The translations under genes and the position numbers were made by a program. From positions 501,908 through 565,907 of the forward strand of contig CAUYUJ010015271.1 in the NCBI GenBank assembly GCA_963575745.1: a stretch of DNA of 64,000 bases. Direction: 5' to 3'. Source of the DNA: Prorocentrum cordatum (lineage: Eukaryota > Sar > Dinophyceae > Prorocentrales > Prorocentraceae). Shown in pieces: positions 29,965 to 41,136 of the stretch; position 1 is the first letter of the stretch; each line of letters opens with the position of its first letter. The notes under the pieces are model-generated. The model was given only the letters and a program-made list of their open reading frames with translations. It was not told where the DNA came from and made no database searches.

Positions 29965-31115
29965 GCTGTTTTTGCGGTTGGCTCTTGTGGCTGTGCATAT
30001 GTACAGGCCGGGTGGGTGGGGGGTCGGAGCGACTCTACACGCCCCGCCGCGGGGGGAGTCAATGCACTCCTTTCCGCGCCACCATCCCGCTGCCCCTAGC
30101 TCCCTTCGCTTTGCACTGTTTGACTGTTCTGTTACTGTGGCTCCAGCTGTTTGGCTCTAGTGAAACAGAAAAGGAGCGAGCCTGCGGTCGCGCGCGCGCG
30201 TGTCGGCCGGCGGACGGGCCCCCTTCTTTCAGAGTTACCCTATTGCTAGCTTGACGGCGCACTCCTTCCTCGCCATGGCTTCAGCGGGGCCCCCTGAACA
30301 TGAGGCACCATTGGAACACATTGCAGGGATTATGGATGTCGTTTCTGATGCCCGAAGGGACCACCCAGGGCCCAACAGGGGCACGAAGGGTGCACGTCCC
30401 CCTATTGCAATCGTTTCCCATACATGGATGCCCGATGTCCGCAAAAGTTATCAAGCGGGCAGATCCGTTCGGGCCCCAGGGTCGGACGACGAACTCTATG
30501 AATGTCCACTGCCCCCTAGCCAGGCCATTCCTGGGCCCAGGAGCTGCGTTTACGCCCTCCTGGCCGAGCAAGGAGGGTGTGCCGTATACGCCGCTACTGG
30601 CTTCAGGATTGGTCCAGCCAGGGAGCAGCGGGCCTGTGTAGATTTCGTCGCCCTATAGGGCCCACGGGCGAATTCGCTTGGCGTGGAAGTCCTGCGACGC
30701 CGCCCCACCAGACAGGCGCCAGCATACGCGCATGGGAGCTTGAGGTACCACCTCTTCTCGGCGGCTCAATGGTGGGGACATGAGGGATGGGGCCCAACAG
30801 ATGAGGGATGAAGCCCTGAGGGATGGGCCCTGCGGGATGTCAGAGGAGGAAACGGCACCCATACCGCTACCCTTCCCCCGTTACCCGCTTTTTTTAGCCT
30901 CCTGGGGGGCCCTCGTCGCCACCGCTGGATTCGCCGTTGAATTCTGGTCAGAACGCCCTTCTGGAGAGGTGTGGGGAGTAGCGGTACACGCCGGTCGTTG
31001 GTTGGAAGTGGGTTTTTCTGGACTCCCTTATCGCAATCTGCTTCAAACGCCTTCCTACTTCAAGAGCCGATGTGCGTTTGCCATGTTTTGCTGCTTTCAG
31101 GGAGGGCCTGAGCTA
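29965..31115 (+). other. Mostly unassigned, with one short open frame
   Basis: An open frame from ATG 30275 to TAG 30658 (MASAGPPEHEAPLEHIAG, 127 codons) has no recognised domain and may be chance. A GAGGGATGGGGCCC-like motif is repeated about four times at 30781-30840. Nothing else is supported. Confidence 0.3.
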
Positions 31116-31313
31116 GGGGAGCAAATAGTTTCATAAACATAACAAAAATCGCAGGTCCGCGCGGATTTTTCGGATCGGCACTCGATCCCCCTCCCTGGGG
31201 GGCGGAGCGCGCCAAGGGCGGCGCCGAAGGCACCGCTGGGGGGCCCCAGTGCCGATCCGAGGAATCCGCGCGGACCTCCGAGTTTTCATGTTTATGCCAT
31301 TCTTTGCTCTCCT
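31116..31313. mobile_element. Foldback MITE of about 200 bp
   Basis: Arms of about 65-70 bp face each other. Inner parts GTCCGCGCGGATTTTTCGG.. (31155 onward) and ..CCGAGGAATCCGCGCGGAC (to about 31275) pair with two mismatches over 30 bp. The match extends outward through AAACAT../..ATGTTTATG to GGAGCAAAT../..CTTTGCTC. The centre, about 65 bp, is GC-rich. No coding capacity; a non-autonomous hairpin transposon is the simplest reading. Confidence 0.75.
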
Positions 31314-31545
31314 ATATGAACCCGATCTACCTGATCCGCCTTCCTACTCCATGTCTTCGCCTTCCTCTTCCGACCGCTGGGTATCCGTCGGTACCCTTTG
31401 GCTTCCCCAGCAGCACCGCCGGTCGAGAGCGTCCACAGCTGCACTCGCGCGGGCCCGGCCCGCCGTCGCCGGCCGTCCGGGCCCCGCCGCCTGGCGGGCA
31501 GTGGCGCGCTCTTGACGCTGCCCTGAGGGGTGGGTCCCCACTGTC
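31314..31545. other. Unassigned sequence
   Basis: Short Arg/Ser/Pro-rich open frames on both strands, none convincing. Confidence 0.3.
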
Positions 31546-31869
31546 AAGTCGGGCCTGTCCCTCCACAGGAGGAATATTTCGGAGGTCGATGCTCATGCCA
31601 CCCTGACGCGTCGATTAGTGAATTGGCCGTTTTCGGTTCGCGAGAGGGCGTCGCGGCCGTCATTTTTGCGGGTTCAGGCCCGTCGATTTTGGTCCCAGGC
31701 CGTTTTCACTAAAGAGTGGTTTGCTAAAGGGAGGCTTGTCCACCGCCGCGTATTCAAAAATAGTCCAACAATAGTCTGGGGACGATTGTTTTCCAATGTT
31801 GTTGAGCATTGTTCTGGCCATGTCTACTTTTCGTGAAAATTGCCGCCTGGATGAGGACCTGCCCGACCC
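31546..31869. mobile_element. GTCGGGC MITE, composite copy A
   Basis: Starts AAGTCGGGCCTGTCCCTCCA plus CAGGAGGAATATT and ends GGACCTGCCCGACC, with the family's inner motif ATAGTCTGGGGACGAT near 31772. An unrelated 170-bp stretch and a second partial 5' end (GGCTTGTCCACCGCCGCGTA, about 31733) suggest one copy inserted into another. Confidence 0.65.
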
Positions 31870-31971
31870 AACCCATACGACGAGAGCCTCGGACAGAGCC
31901 TCATCCCTCAGGCCACGAGCTGGCAATTGGTACCCACGCCTGTGCAACCCTTACGTTTCTCGGGGTGGGGG

Positions 31972-31973
<2 letters not shown>

Positions 31974-32022
<49 letters not shown>

Positions 32023-32040
32023 TGTGTGTGCGCGTGTGTT
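31974..32040. repeat. (GT)n microsatellite
   Basis: About 65 bp of TG repeats with one TT interruption and a CGCG near the end. Confidence 0.95.
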
Positions 32041-32164
32041 GTCGGAGGGGGGGTCCCGCTCGAACGGGAGCCCCCTCGGGGTCCGACAACCCTCACCCGT
32101 ACTTATATGGCCTTCATCGCTTAGCTCTTCTCTGGTCCTCCTCCCTATGGGTTTGAGACTGTGT

Positions 32165-32320
32165 GGTTCCATCATCATCAGGAGCCTTTCGGGGTCTCTC
32201 GGCGGGCCTCTCGGGAGCCCCGCGAAGGTCTCTCGAAGGCTCCCTGGGTGTCTCTCTTGGGGGCTTCGTGGGGACCCCTTCGGGGCCTGCTGGCGGCCTC
32301 GGTAGCCATCCTGGAGCGGG
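32165..32320. repeat. Short G-rich 10-11-bp array
   Basis: Diverged CTCGGGGTCT / CTCTTGGGGGC units, the same family as 1-540 and 17130-18960. Confidence 0.6.
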
Positions 32321-32810
32321 GGGTCCAGATCTCAGTCATATAGTGTTCCCCGTTTGGGGTGATTCATGAGGCCCTTTTGGCGGCATATTGGGCCCCAGCC
32401 CAAACATCTGGCGCTCAATGTTTTGTTTGATGCGTGGACTCCCGAGGTCTGGACCATTTCCCTGGGCCAGGTTTTCGTCCTGCGCCGTGTTTTGACAGTC
32501 CCGAGGCCCCACGAGAGCCCTTGGAGGCCGAAAACGGCCCAAAACCAGTAGCTCCAATGTGTGTCGGAGCCTCGGATCTTTGTCATGTGGTTCCAAAAAG
32601 TACCCCAGTGAAAGGGATTCGTGAGACGGGCGAAGCCGATTGCTCAAGTCCACCAGGCTTCGCCCGCAAGGCCGTCGCGAGACGCTCAGTCTCCAATGCA
32701 ACGACGCGGTCTCGGAAGTCCCCTTCGCCGGCGTCTCATTAGGAAGCGCGTCACTTTGGGAGCGTATGCTGCTCTTGCATCATCGGTCAGCCACGCGCAG
32801 GGCGGTAGGG
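32321..32810. other. Unassigned sequence
   Basis: No gene or repeat that I can support. Short frames on both strands lack motifs. Confidence 0.35.
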
Positions 32811-32968
32811 TTAAGTCGGGCCTGTCCCTGTACGGGAGGAATATTCGAAAATTGTCAAAAGATAGTCTGGGAACGATGTTTTGATATGTTTTGACTATTT
32901 GGGAGTATTTTCGGGGTATGTTTAATTTTTCATCCAAAATCCGCTTGTAGGGGGACATGCCCGACCTA
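32811..32968. mobile_element. GTCGGGC MITE, copy B
   Basis: 158 bp from TTAAGTCGGGCCTGTCCC to GGGGACATGCCCGACCTAG. The ends are imperfect inverted repeats of about 27 bp; the interior is AT-rich (ATTCGAAAATTGTCAAAAGA, GATATGTTTTGACTATTTGG). It is the cleanest full-length copy in the window. Flanks are GGTAGGG on the left and GGTAGGGGG on the right, a possible 7-bp target duplication. Confidence 0.75.
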
Positions 32969-33570
32969 GTGGTAGGGGGAGGGAGAAGGCCTCTTAGGAG
33001 CACCCCTGCTTCTCAGTGGGCGCGGGCCTTGTCGACAGATGCAAGGCCGACGCCTTCTAAGAGGCAGCCTTCCTCGCATGAGACTCCCCCCCTCCCCCTG
33101 CCCCCTCGTGCGCGACGCCGACCAAGACCCCCGACGTCATGATTCAGGATGGAAAGACACACACACACAGACACAATGAATCGTCGACTTCCCGGAAAAA
33201 TATGGGAAACTACGGGAAGTTGGGGGGAAGACGAAAACCCAGAAAATCTAAGAAAATATAGGGGATCCTGTTTTTTGTGTCTATTTATTTGTGTGTCCCA
33301 GGGCCCCTTCACTGATTTGTTCATGACGTCGACCCACAGAGGTCTCGACCCATTCCCCGCGACCAGTTTTTCATACCGAGTCGTTTCTTGGCGGCCCTGA
33401 GGCCCGGCAGGGGCCCCCCAGGGGCCGAAGACAGCGAAACACCTCCCGTCGTGATTTTCTCATGACTCAAAGGAGTCCGGGACTGGGTTGGTGGGATGGC
33501 GGGGGATGGGGTGTGGACAGAGATCGGTTTCAACGATACTGACATTCTGGCGATCGCAACCATGGATTAC
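32969..33570. other. Unassigned sequence
   Basis: Contains a short CA repeat (33156-33172) and AT-rich DNA. No gene supported. Confidence 0.35.
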
Positions 33571-33738
33571 GGGGGCGTGGATTAGCGACGGGTCCCGTTT
33601 CCATAGGGAAATCGCGGATTTCCGCCGCCGAGCGAGGCGGCACCAGCCGCATTTTGGGGAGGGCACCTCCCCCAATCCATGGACTTGGCGACCGCGCGCC
33701 AAATCCACGGATCGCTAATCCATGTTTGCGCGCCCCCG
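33571..33738. mobile_element. Possible 168-bp MITE
   Basis: GGGGGCGTGGATTAGCGA at the left faces TCGCTAATCCATGTTTGCGC plus GCCCCC at the right: 11 bp (TGGATTAGCGA) pair exactly and GGGGGCG pairs with CGCCCCC after an 8-base bulge. An internal copy of ATGGATT-like words adds symmetry. The evidence is the inverted ends only. Confidence 0.45.
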
Positions 33739-34396
33739 AGACGCGGGCTCTGCGCGGAGCGCGAAACGCGAATAAATTGATGCTCTCGCGACACCTCCAG
33801 GGCAGAAGGAAGAGGAGGAGGAGGAGGAGGAGGAAGAGGAACAGGAGGAGGAGGAGGGTGGGGAGGGGGAGGTGGAGGCAGCCCGAACTCGAGGGGGTCT
33901 GGGGAATCGGGGCCCCACCTTTGCACCGCCCGTCCTCTGGAGCCGCCTCTTCGGGGACTGGAAGATCGCGGCGGGCCTCGCCGAACGGGCGCCGTGCGCG
34001 GCCTTCCTCGACGGCGAAGCCGGGACCCCCCCCTGGAGCGCTGCGCCGGTGGTGCCGCGCGGAGGACCCGCCCCCCCGCCCAGTCGTGGGCCAAATATAT
34101 ACATGGATGCGTGTGTATGTGTATATATATATGTGTATATATATATATATATGTATATGGTCGGTCCCCCCCACCCAGCGACCCCCCAGAGCGCCCAAAG
34201 CACGAATCCACATAATCGTTTCGTTAAAGCACTTCGTTTTTTTCACAACTCACCTTTGGCCTGCCATCCAGGCTGACGAACTCATCCGCTCTGCCCATCC
34301 GTCACGGGCACCGTGCGCGCAAACATATCGGTTTTGGCCGAGGCCACGAAGCGCTGTGTATTACAGGTTTTTCTGGTTTTTCTGGTCTGGGAATCA
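33739..34396. other. Microsatellites and left approach to the foldback
   Basis: (GGA)n at about 33807-33872; an AT/GT microsatellite with (TA)n at about 34098-34160. A half copy of the hairpin unit (GGGAATCAACGAAACATTGT context) precedes 34397. No gene supported. Confidence 0.5.
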
Positions 34397-34547
34397 ACGA
34401 AACATTGTGTATTACATATTTTTCTTGTTTTTCTGGTTTCTGGAGCTGGAATGCTCGCCGCGGCCTCACCCCACCGCACCCCCCCATTTGTTTGTCGGCA
34501 CATGAAAACCAGAAAAACAAAACAACCTGTCATACACAGCGTTTCGT
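34397..34547. repeat. 150-bp hairpin unit, copy 1
   Basis: Begins ACGAAACATTGTGTATTACA and ends TGTCATACACAGCGTTTCGT, so its ends are imperfect inverted repeats of about 35-40 bp including TTTTTCTGG../..CCAGAAAAA. The middle carries GGAATGCTCGCCGCGG. The second copy lies at 37014-37167, between the two satellite arms. Confidence 0.8.
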
Positions 34548-34600
34548 GGCCTCCGAGCAAGAAAACACTGTGTATGATCTTTTCCCAACCATCCTGTGGT

Positions 34601-36970
34601 GTTGGGTCCTCGTTTTGAAGAGACGGTGCCCCGCGTCTCCTTCCTCCTCTCCTCCTCCGCCTCCTCTCCTCTCCTCTCCTCCTCTCCTCCCCTCCTCTCC
34701 TCCTCTCCTCTTCACCCACCCAGTACACCGTTTCGTGGCTCCATAGGGAGCTCCACCGAAGGCCCCAGTGCCCGCGCCCGCATGCGTCACCCACACCCAT
34801 TTCGGCACACCCCTCACACGTTTCGTGGCTCCATAGGAGCTCCACCGAAGGCCCCAGTGCCCGCGCCCGCATGCGTCACCCACACCCATTTCGGCACACC
34901 CCTCACACGTTCGTGGCTCCATAGGGAGCTCCACCGAAGGCCCCAGTGCCCGCGCCCGCATGCGTCACCCACACCCATTTCGGCACACCCCTCACACGTT
35001 TCGTGGCTCCATAGGGAGCTCCACCGAAGGCCCCAGTGCCCGCGCCCGGGAGCTCCACCGAAGGCACACCCCTCACACGTTTCGTGGCCCGGGAGCTCCA
35101 CCGAAGGCCCCAGTGCCCGCGCCCGCATGCGTCACCCACACCCATTTCGGCACACCCCTCACACGTTTCGTGGCTCCATAGGGAGCTCCACCGAAGGCCC
35201 CAGTGCCCGCGCCCGCATGCGTCACCCACACCCATTTCGGCACACCCCTCACACGTTTCGTGGCTCCATAGGGAGCTCCACCGAAGGCCCCAGTGCCCGC
35301 GCCCGCATGCGTCACCCACACCCATTTCGGCACACCCCTCACACGTTTCGTGGCTCCATCCCCAGTGCAGCGTCCCCACGTTTCGGCACCCCTCACACGT
35401 TATAGGGAGCTCCACCGAAGCCCCCAGTGCCCGCGCCGCATGCGTCACCCACACCCATTTCGGCACACCCCTCACACGTTCGTGGCTCCATAGGGAGCTC
35501 CACCGAAGGCCCCAGTGCCGGCGCCCGCATGCGTCAGCCACACCCAATTCGGCACACCCCTCACACGTTTCGTGGCTCCGGAGCTCCACCGAAGCCCCAG
35601 TGCCCGCGCCCGCATGCGTCACCCACACCATTTCGGCACACCCCTCACACGTTTCGTGGCTCCATAGGGAGCTCCACCGAAGGCCCCAGTGCCCGCGCCC
35701 GCATGCGTCGCCCACACCCATTTCGGCACACCCCTCACACGTTTCGTGGCTCCATAGGGAGCTCCACCGAAGGCCCCAGTGCCCGCGCCCGCATGCGTCA
35801 CCCACACCCATTTCGGCACACCCCTCACACGATTCGTGGCTCCATAGGGAGCTCCACCGAAGGCCCCAGTGCCCGCGCCCGCATGCGTCACCCACACCCA
35901 TTTCGGCACACCCCTCAAACGCTTCGTGGCTCCATAGGGAGCTCCACCGAAGGCCCCAGTGCCCGCGCCCGCATGCGTCACCCACACCCATTTCGGCACC
36001 ACCCCTCACACGTTTCGTGGCACCATAGGGACCCTCCACGAAGGCCCCAGCCCCGCGCCCGCATGCGTCACCACACCCATTTCGGCACACCCCTCACACG
36101 TTCGTGGCTCCATAGGGAGCTCCACCGAAGGCCCCAGTGCCCGCGCCCGCATGCGTCACCCACACCCATGGCACACCCCTCACACGTTTCGTGGCTCCAT
36201 AGGGAGCTCCGCCGAAGGCCCCAGTGCCCGCGCCCGCATGCGTCACCCACACCCATTTCGGCACACCCCTCACACGTTTCGTGGCTCCATAGGGAGCTCC
36301 ACCGAAGGCCCCAGTGCCCGCGCCCGCATGCGTCACCCACACCCATTTCGGCACACCCCTCACACGTTTCGTGGCCCCATAGGGAGCTCCACCGAAGGCC
36401 CCAGTGCCCGCGCCCGCATGCGTCAGCCACACCCATTTCGGCACACCCCTCAAACGTTTCGTGGTCCCATACGGAGCTCCACCGAAGGCCCCAGTGCCCG
36501 CGCCCGCATGCGTCAACCACACCCATATCGGCACACCCGTCACACGTTTCGTGGCCCCATAGGGAGCTCCACCGAAGGCCCCAGTGCCCGCGCCCGCATG
36601 CGTCAGCCACACCCATTTCGGCACACCCCTCAAACGTTTCGCGGTCCCATAGGGAGCTCCACCGAAGGCCCCAGTGCCCGCGCCCGCATGCGTCAGCCAC
36701 ACCCATTTCGTCAACTCCCTCACACGTTTCGTGGCTCCATAGGGAGCTCCACCGAAGGCCCCAGTGCTGCCGCCCGCCTGCGTCAGCACGCCCATCCCCT
36801 TCACACGTTTCTTGGCCCTGTAGGGAGCTCCACCGAAGGCCCCAGTGCTGCCGCCCGCCTGCGTCCTGCACGCCCATCCCCTTCACACGTTTCTTGGCCC
36901 TGTAGGGAGCCCCACCGAAATTGGTAGTGTCAACTGCGGTATTCACACCTGCACATGGTTGGGTCCTTCG
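34601..36970 (-). mobile_element. Satellite-bearing element E1 (left arm of foldback)
   Basis: Minus-strand copy of a modular element. Its outer end is GTTGGGTCCTCGTTTTGAAG (34601), followed by a CTCCTC microsatellite, TTCACCCACCCAG, about 25 tandem 90-bp units (34730-36915), and the other end GGTTGGGTCCTTCG (36957-36970). The 90-bp unit contains TTTCGTGGCTCCATAGGGAG, CTCCACCGAAGGCCCCAGTG, CGCATGCGTCACCC and TTCGGCACACCCCTCACACG. Several units are truncated (for example near 35050 and 35380). Because 90 is a multiple of 3 and the unit lacks stops, several frames stay open; I do not regard them as genes. Confidence 0.85.
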
Positions 36971-37013
36971 TCAGGCTAATTGTTTGTTTTTATGTTTTCT
37001 GGTGTGGGAATCA

Positions 37014-37167
37014 ACGAAACACTGTGTATGACAGGTTTTTTTGGTTTTCTGGTTTCTGGAGCTGGAATGCTCGCCGCGGCTTCACCCCGCCGCCCCCCCC
37101 CCCCCCCTGTTTGTCGGCACCTGAAAACCAGAAAAACCAGAAACACCTGTCATACACACCGTTTCGT
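37014..37167. repeat. 150-bp hairpin unit, copy 2, at the foldback centre
   Basis: ACGAAACACTGTGTATGACA plus GGTTTTTTTGG at the left pairs with CCAGAAACACCTG plus TCATACACACCGTTTCGT at the right. A run of C (37095-37110) lies in the loop. It separates the two inverted satellite arms. Confidence 0.8.
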
Positions 37168-37188
37168 CGATCCCAAGACCAGAAAATT

Positions 37189-39394
37189 ATCCTGGCGAAG
37201 GACCCAACCATATGCAATTGTGAACTCTGCAATTGTGAATATCTTCTCGGTGGAGCCCCCTACGGGGCCACGAAACGTACGAGGGGTGTGCCGAAATGGG
37301 TATGCGGGACGCATGCGGGCACACCCACTGGGGCCTTCGGTAGAGCTCTCTATGAGCCCAAGAAACGTGTGAGGGGCGTGCCGAAATTAGTGCGCGGGAC
37401 GCATGCGGGCACACCCACTGGGACCTTCGGCGGAGCTCCCTGTGGGGCCACGGAACGCGTGAGGGGCGTGCCGAAATGGGCGTGGCTGACGCATGCGGGC
37501 GCGGGCACTGGGGCCTTCGGCGGAGCTCCCTATGGGGCCACGAAACGTGTGAGGGGTGTGCCGAAATGGGTGTGGCTGGCGCTTGCGGGCGCGGGCACTG
37601 GGGCCCTCGGTGGAGCTCCCTATGGAGCCACGAAACGTGTGAGGGGTGTGCCGAAATGGGTGTGGGTGGCGCATGCGGGCGCGGGCACTGGGGCCTTCGG
37701 TGGAGCTCCCTATGGAGCCACGAAGCGTGTGGGGGTGTGCCGAAATGGGTGTGGGTGACGCATGCGGGCGCGGGCACTGGGGCCTTCGGTGGAGCTCCCT
37801 ATGGGGCCACGAAACGTGTGAGAGGTGTGCCGAAATGGGTGTGGGTGACGCATGTGGGCGCGGACGCTGGGGTCTTCGGCGGAGCTCCCTATGTGACCGC
37901 GAAACGTTTGAGGGGTGTGCCGAAATGGGTGTGGCTGACGCATGCGGGCGCGGGCACTTGGGCCTTCGGTGGGGCTCCGTATGCAGCCACGAAGCGTGTG
38001 AGGGGTGTGCCGAAATGGGCGTGGGTGACGCATGCGGGCGCTGGCACTGGGGCCTTCGGCGGAGCTCCCTATGGGGCCACGGAACGTGTGAGGGGTGTGC
38101 CGAAATGGGTGTGGGTGACGCATGCGGGCGCGGGCACTGGGGCCTTCGGTGGAGCTCCCTATGGAGCCACGAAACGTGTGAGGGGTGTGCCGAAATGGGT
38201 GTGGGTGACGCATGCGGGCGCGGGCACTGGGGCCTTCGGTGGAGCTCCCTATGGAGCCACGAAACGTGTGAGGGGTGTGCCGAAATGGGTGTGGGTGACG
38301 CATGCGGGCGCGGGCATTGTGCATTCGGCGGAGCTCTCTCTGAGCCACGAAACCGATGCGCGGCGCGGGCACTGGGGCCTTCGGTGGAGCTCCCTATGGA
38401 GCCACGAAACGTGTGAGGGGTGTGCCGAAATGGGTGTGGGTGACGCATGCGGGCGCGGGCACTGGGGCCTTCGGTGGAGCTCCCTATGGAGCCACGAAAC
38501 GTGTGAGGGGTGTGCCGAAATGGGTGTGGGTGACGCATGCGGGCGCGGGCACTGGGGCCTTCGGTGGAGCTCCCTATGGAGCCACGAAACGTGTGAGGGG
38601 TGTGCCGAAATGGGTGTGGGTGACGCATGCGGGCGCGGGCACTGGGGCCTTCGGTGGAGCTCCCTATGGAGCCACGAAACGTGTGAGGGGTGTGCCGAAA
38701 TGGGTGTGGGTGGCGCATGCGGCCGCGGGCACTGGGGCCTTCGGTGGAGCTCCCTATGGAGCCACGAAACGTGTGAGGGGTGTGCCGAAATGGGTGTGGG
38801 GACGCATGCGGGCGCGGGCACTGGGGCCTTCGGTGGAGCTCCCTATGGAGCCACGAAACGTGTGAGGGGTGTGCCGAAATGGGTGTGGGTGACGCATGCG
38901 GGCGCGGGCACTGGGGCCTTCGGTGGAGCTCCCTATGGAGCCACGAAACGTGTGAGGGGTGTGCCGAAATGGGTGTGGGTGACGCATGCGGGCGCGGGCA
39001 CTGGGGCCTTCGGTGGAGCTCCCTATGGAGCCACGAAACGTGTGATGTGAGGGGTGTGCCGAAATGAGTGTGGGTGACGCATGCGGGCGCGGGCACTGGG
39101 GCCTTCGGTGGAGCTCCCTATGGAGCCACGAAGCGTGTGAGGGGTGTGCCGAATTGGGCGTGGGTGACGCATGCGGGCGCGGGTACTGGGGCCTTCGGTG
39201 GAGCTCCTATGGCGTTGCGAAACGCTGTACTGGGTGGGTGAAACGCAGGGAAGAGAGGGGATGATGATGATGACGATGATGATGATGATGGTGATGATGA
39301 TGATGATGGCAGGAGGGAGGGGGCAGCGGGAGGAGGAGGAGGAGGAGGAGGAGTGAACGCGGGGCGCTGTCTCTTCAAAACGAGGACCCAACAC
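37189..39394 (+). mobile_element. Satellite-bearing element E2 (right arm of foldback)
   Basis: Plus-strand copy: starts ATCCTGGCGAAGGACCCAAC (about 37189-37208) and ATATGCAATTGTGAA, then about 23 tandem 90-bp units (37233-39220). It continues CTGTACTGGGTGGGTGAAAC, a GATGATGAT microsatellite (39258-39310) and a GGA one (39330-39353), and ends CTTCAAAACGAGGACCCAAC (39375-39394). The central units (38390-39030) are nearly identical and the outer ones diverged, the usual sign of recent unequal exchange. With E1 it forms an inverted duplication of nearly 5 kb. Confidence 0.85.
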
Positions 39395-39560
39395 CGCAGG
39401 ATGGTTGGGAAAATAACCACAACAAACTTGTCATACACAGCGTTTCGCGGCTTCGCATGAAGAAGGAGCTGTGTATGACAGGTTGTTCAAGTTATCTCAT
39501 TTGGGAATCAACGAAACGCCGCGCACGGTCCTCGGAGCAAGGAAGCGCTGCGTGGCAGGC
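39395..39560. repeat. Partial hairpin unit right of the foldback
   Basis: CTTGTCATACACAGCGTTTC, AGCTGTGTATGACAGGTTGT and GGGAATCAACGAAACG repeat the end motifs of the 150-bp hairpin unit. This mirrors the sequence left of E1 at about 34340-34400, so the symmetry extends past the arms. Confidence 0.65.
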
Positions 39561-39599
39561 GTTGTTCTGTACTCTTCGGGGACTACAGCGCTCGCCGCT

Positions 39600-40850
39600 G
39601 ACTGGCATTGCTCCTTGAGGAAGGCCTCCTCCAGCATCTTCCCTGTTGCCAGCCGCAAATCCTCGCCCCTGTGCCAGTACAACCACTGGTAGGAGCGGAC
39701 CTTGTTGGTCAGCATCTTGGTGTTCACTGTCTTCTTAGCCCCTAAGTGTTACCGCAGCGCCCCAGATGCGGTCGATGATTTGGGTGCCAGCTTTAACCCA
39801 AACGAGCTTGGTCTTGTTGGGCTTGCTGTCATCTGGAACATCGTGGTGGGTGATATTGGTGAACTTAGGCTTGATCCACATCCACTTACCCTTGACCATG
39901 ACGCGCCTCTTGGCGTGGACAACCCAATCATGCTTGACCCCTTCGAGCTTCAACTTATAACTCGTGGCCCCGTCCGCGTGCAGTATGATGTTACGATTGT
40001 GGACCCATTTGTAGGCCAGAGGCTTCCAATCGCGCTTGCGGATCGGGCCTGGGCCTGGCGCCCGCCTCTTTGTCTTCGCTGGGCCCAGCTTGAACAAGAC
40101 GAGGGATTTCTGGTCGCCGCGCTGAACCACGCCGCCCCATTGTTCCCAGATGACAGGCTTGTCAGTCGCAGCGTCTGTGTTGGGGTCTTCTCCTTTGGCG
40201 ATGTCCACTTCGTCGGCTTCTACGTCCGCCCAGGGCAAGCCGGCGCCGAACTTGATGTTCTTCTCGTGCTGGACCACGCTCTTGGCGCGCACCGCGTGCA
40301 AGGACTCGTAGATGCTCTCCGTGAACTTATGATTCTTCTGCAAGAGAACACGCGCAATTGAGCAGAAGAGCACAGAAGCTTGATCTGCCAAGCTCACGTG
40401 CGACTGCCCCGTACCGCACTTGAAAATTGAATGGAAAGCGTGCGGGAGCACGCGGCGCTTGCACTTCTTGCTGTTGCAGCGGTAGGCCCACCCTCCATTC
40501 GAATCGGCGTAGTGCTTCAGAGGGCCAAGAGTACCTTCCCCGCAATAGGGGCACGTGACGCCCTTCCAATCAGGGAGGATCTTGTCGCGCGTCAGCTTGT
40601 CGATGATGGTCTTCGCGGGCATGTCCGCGAAATCCTTGAGGGACCTCGCCCACGTGGCCTGCGCATGGCGAATCTTCTTGGTCGGGGCCCCGTGGCGCGC
40701 GCACGGCACGTTCTTGGGCGCGCCGAGCTTGTCGGCAGCCGCTGGCTTCTTCAAGACGGAGGGCGCCGCCGCTGGCCTCCTGGCGGCAACCTGAGATTGC
40801 GCGGCAGCGCGGGCCTTGCCCCTCTTGGCAGCAGGCAGCGCCTTGCCCAT
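39600..40850 (-). pseudogene. Merlin/ISXO2-like DDE transposase, C-terminal frameshift
   Basis: Main frame from ATG 40850 (MGKALPAAKRGKARAAAQ) to TAA 39735, 371 residues. A basic Ala/Lys-rich N-terminus is followed by a zinc motif with CPYC (100-103) and CNSKKC (125-130), then the catalytic core. The core shows VEADEVDIAK (Asp 213), WEQWGGVVQRGD, APGPGPIRKRDW, NIILHADGATSYK (Asp 293), KHDWVVHAKRRV and KAGTQIIDRIW (Asp 360 where Merlin proteins usually have Glu). The natural continuation KKTVNTKMLTNKVRSYQWLY plus WHRGEDLRLATGK lies one frame away (39737 to about 39600), so one base appears gained near 39735. This family moves by cut-and-paste in the nucleus. An upstream in-frame extension to 41042 is also open. 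Confidence 0.8.
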
Positions 40851-41136
40851 CGCAACCAGCTCGCCGCTCGCGCGGGCCGCGCGACGCGTTCGGCAGCTGA
40901 ACCGCGAACCTCTCGAGCCGAAATCGCTGCGGACATGGTCAGCGGGCCTTGACACATGTGGAAGCCAAAGCAACGGGATGATAAGACGACCGCTGGACTG
41001 AGAACAAGTTGCGCGAGCAAACATTCCCGCGGCTAGATGCATATCACCTCACAAACAATGGAATGTTCATAATGCGCATGCGCGTGATATCATGCCCCTA
41101 TCGATGCCCCCCCCCCCCCCCCCCCCCATCGCAAGT

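Noticed and set aside
34736-36900. CRISPR-like repeat array
   Set aside because: Units are contiguous 90-bp repeats without unique spacers, eukaryotic context, no cas genes.
34596-39096. Very long open frames (up to about 570 codons) through the 90-bp arrays on both strands
   Set aside because: The unit is 90 bp (a multiple of 3) and lacks stop codons in several frames, so long frames arise automatically. The related E3 units are 77 bp, which breaks any frame. No plausible start, domain or codon constraint.
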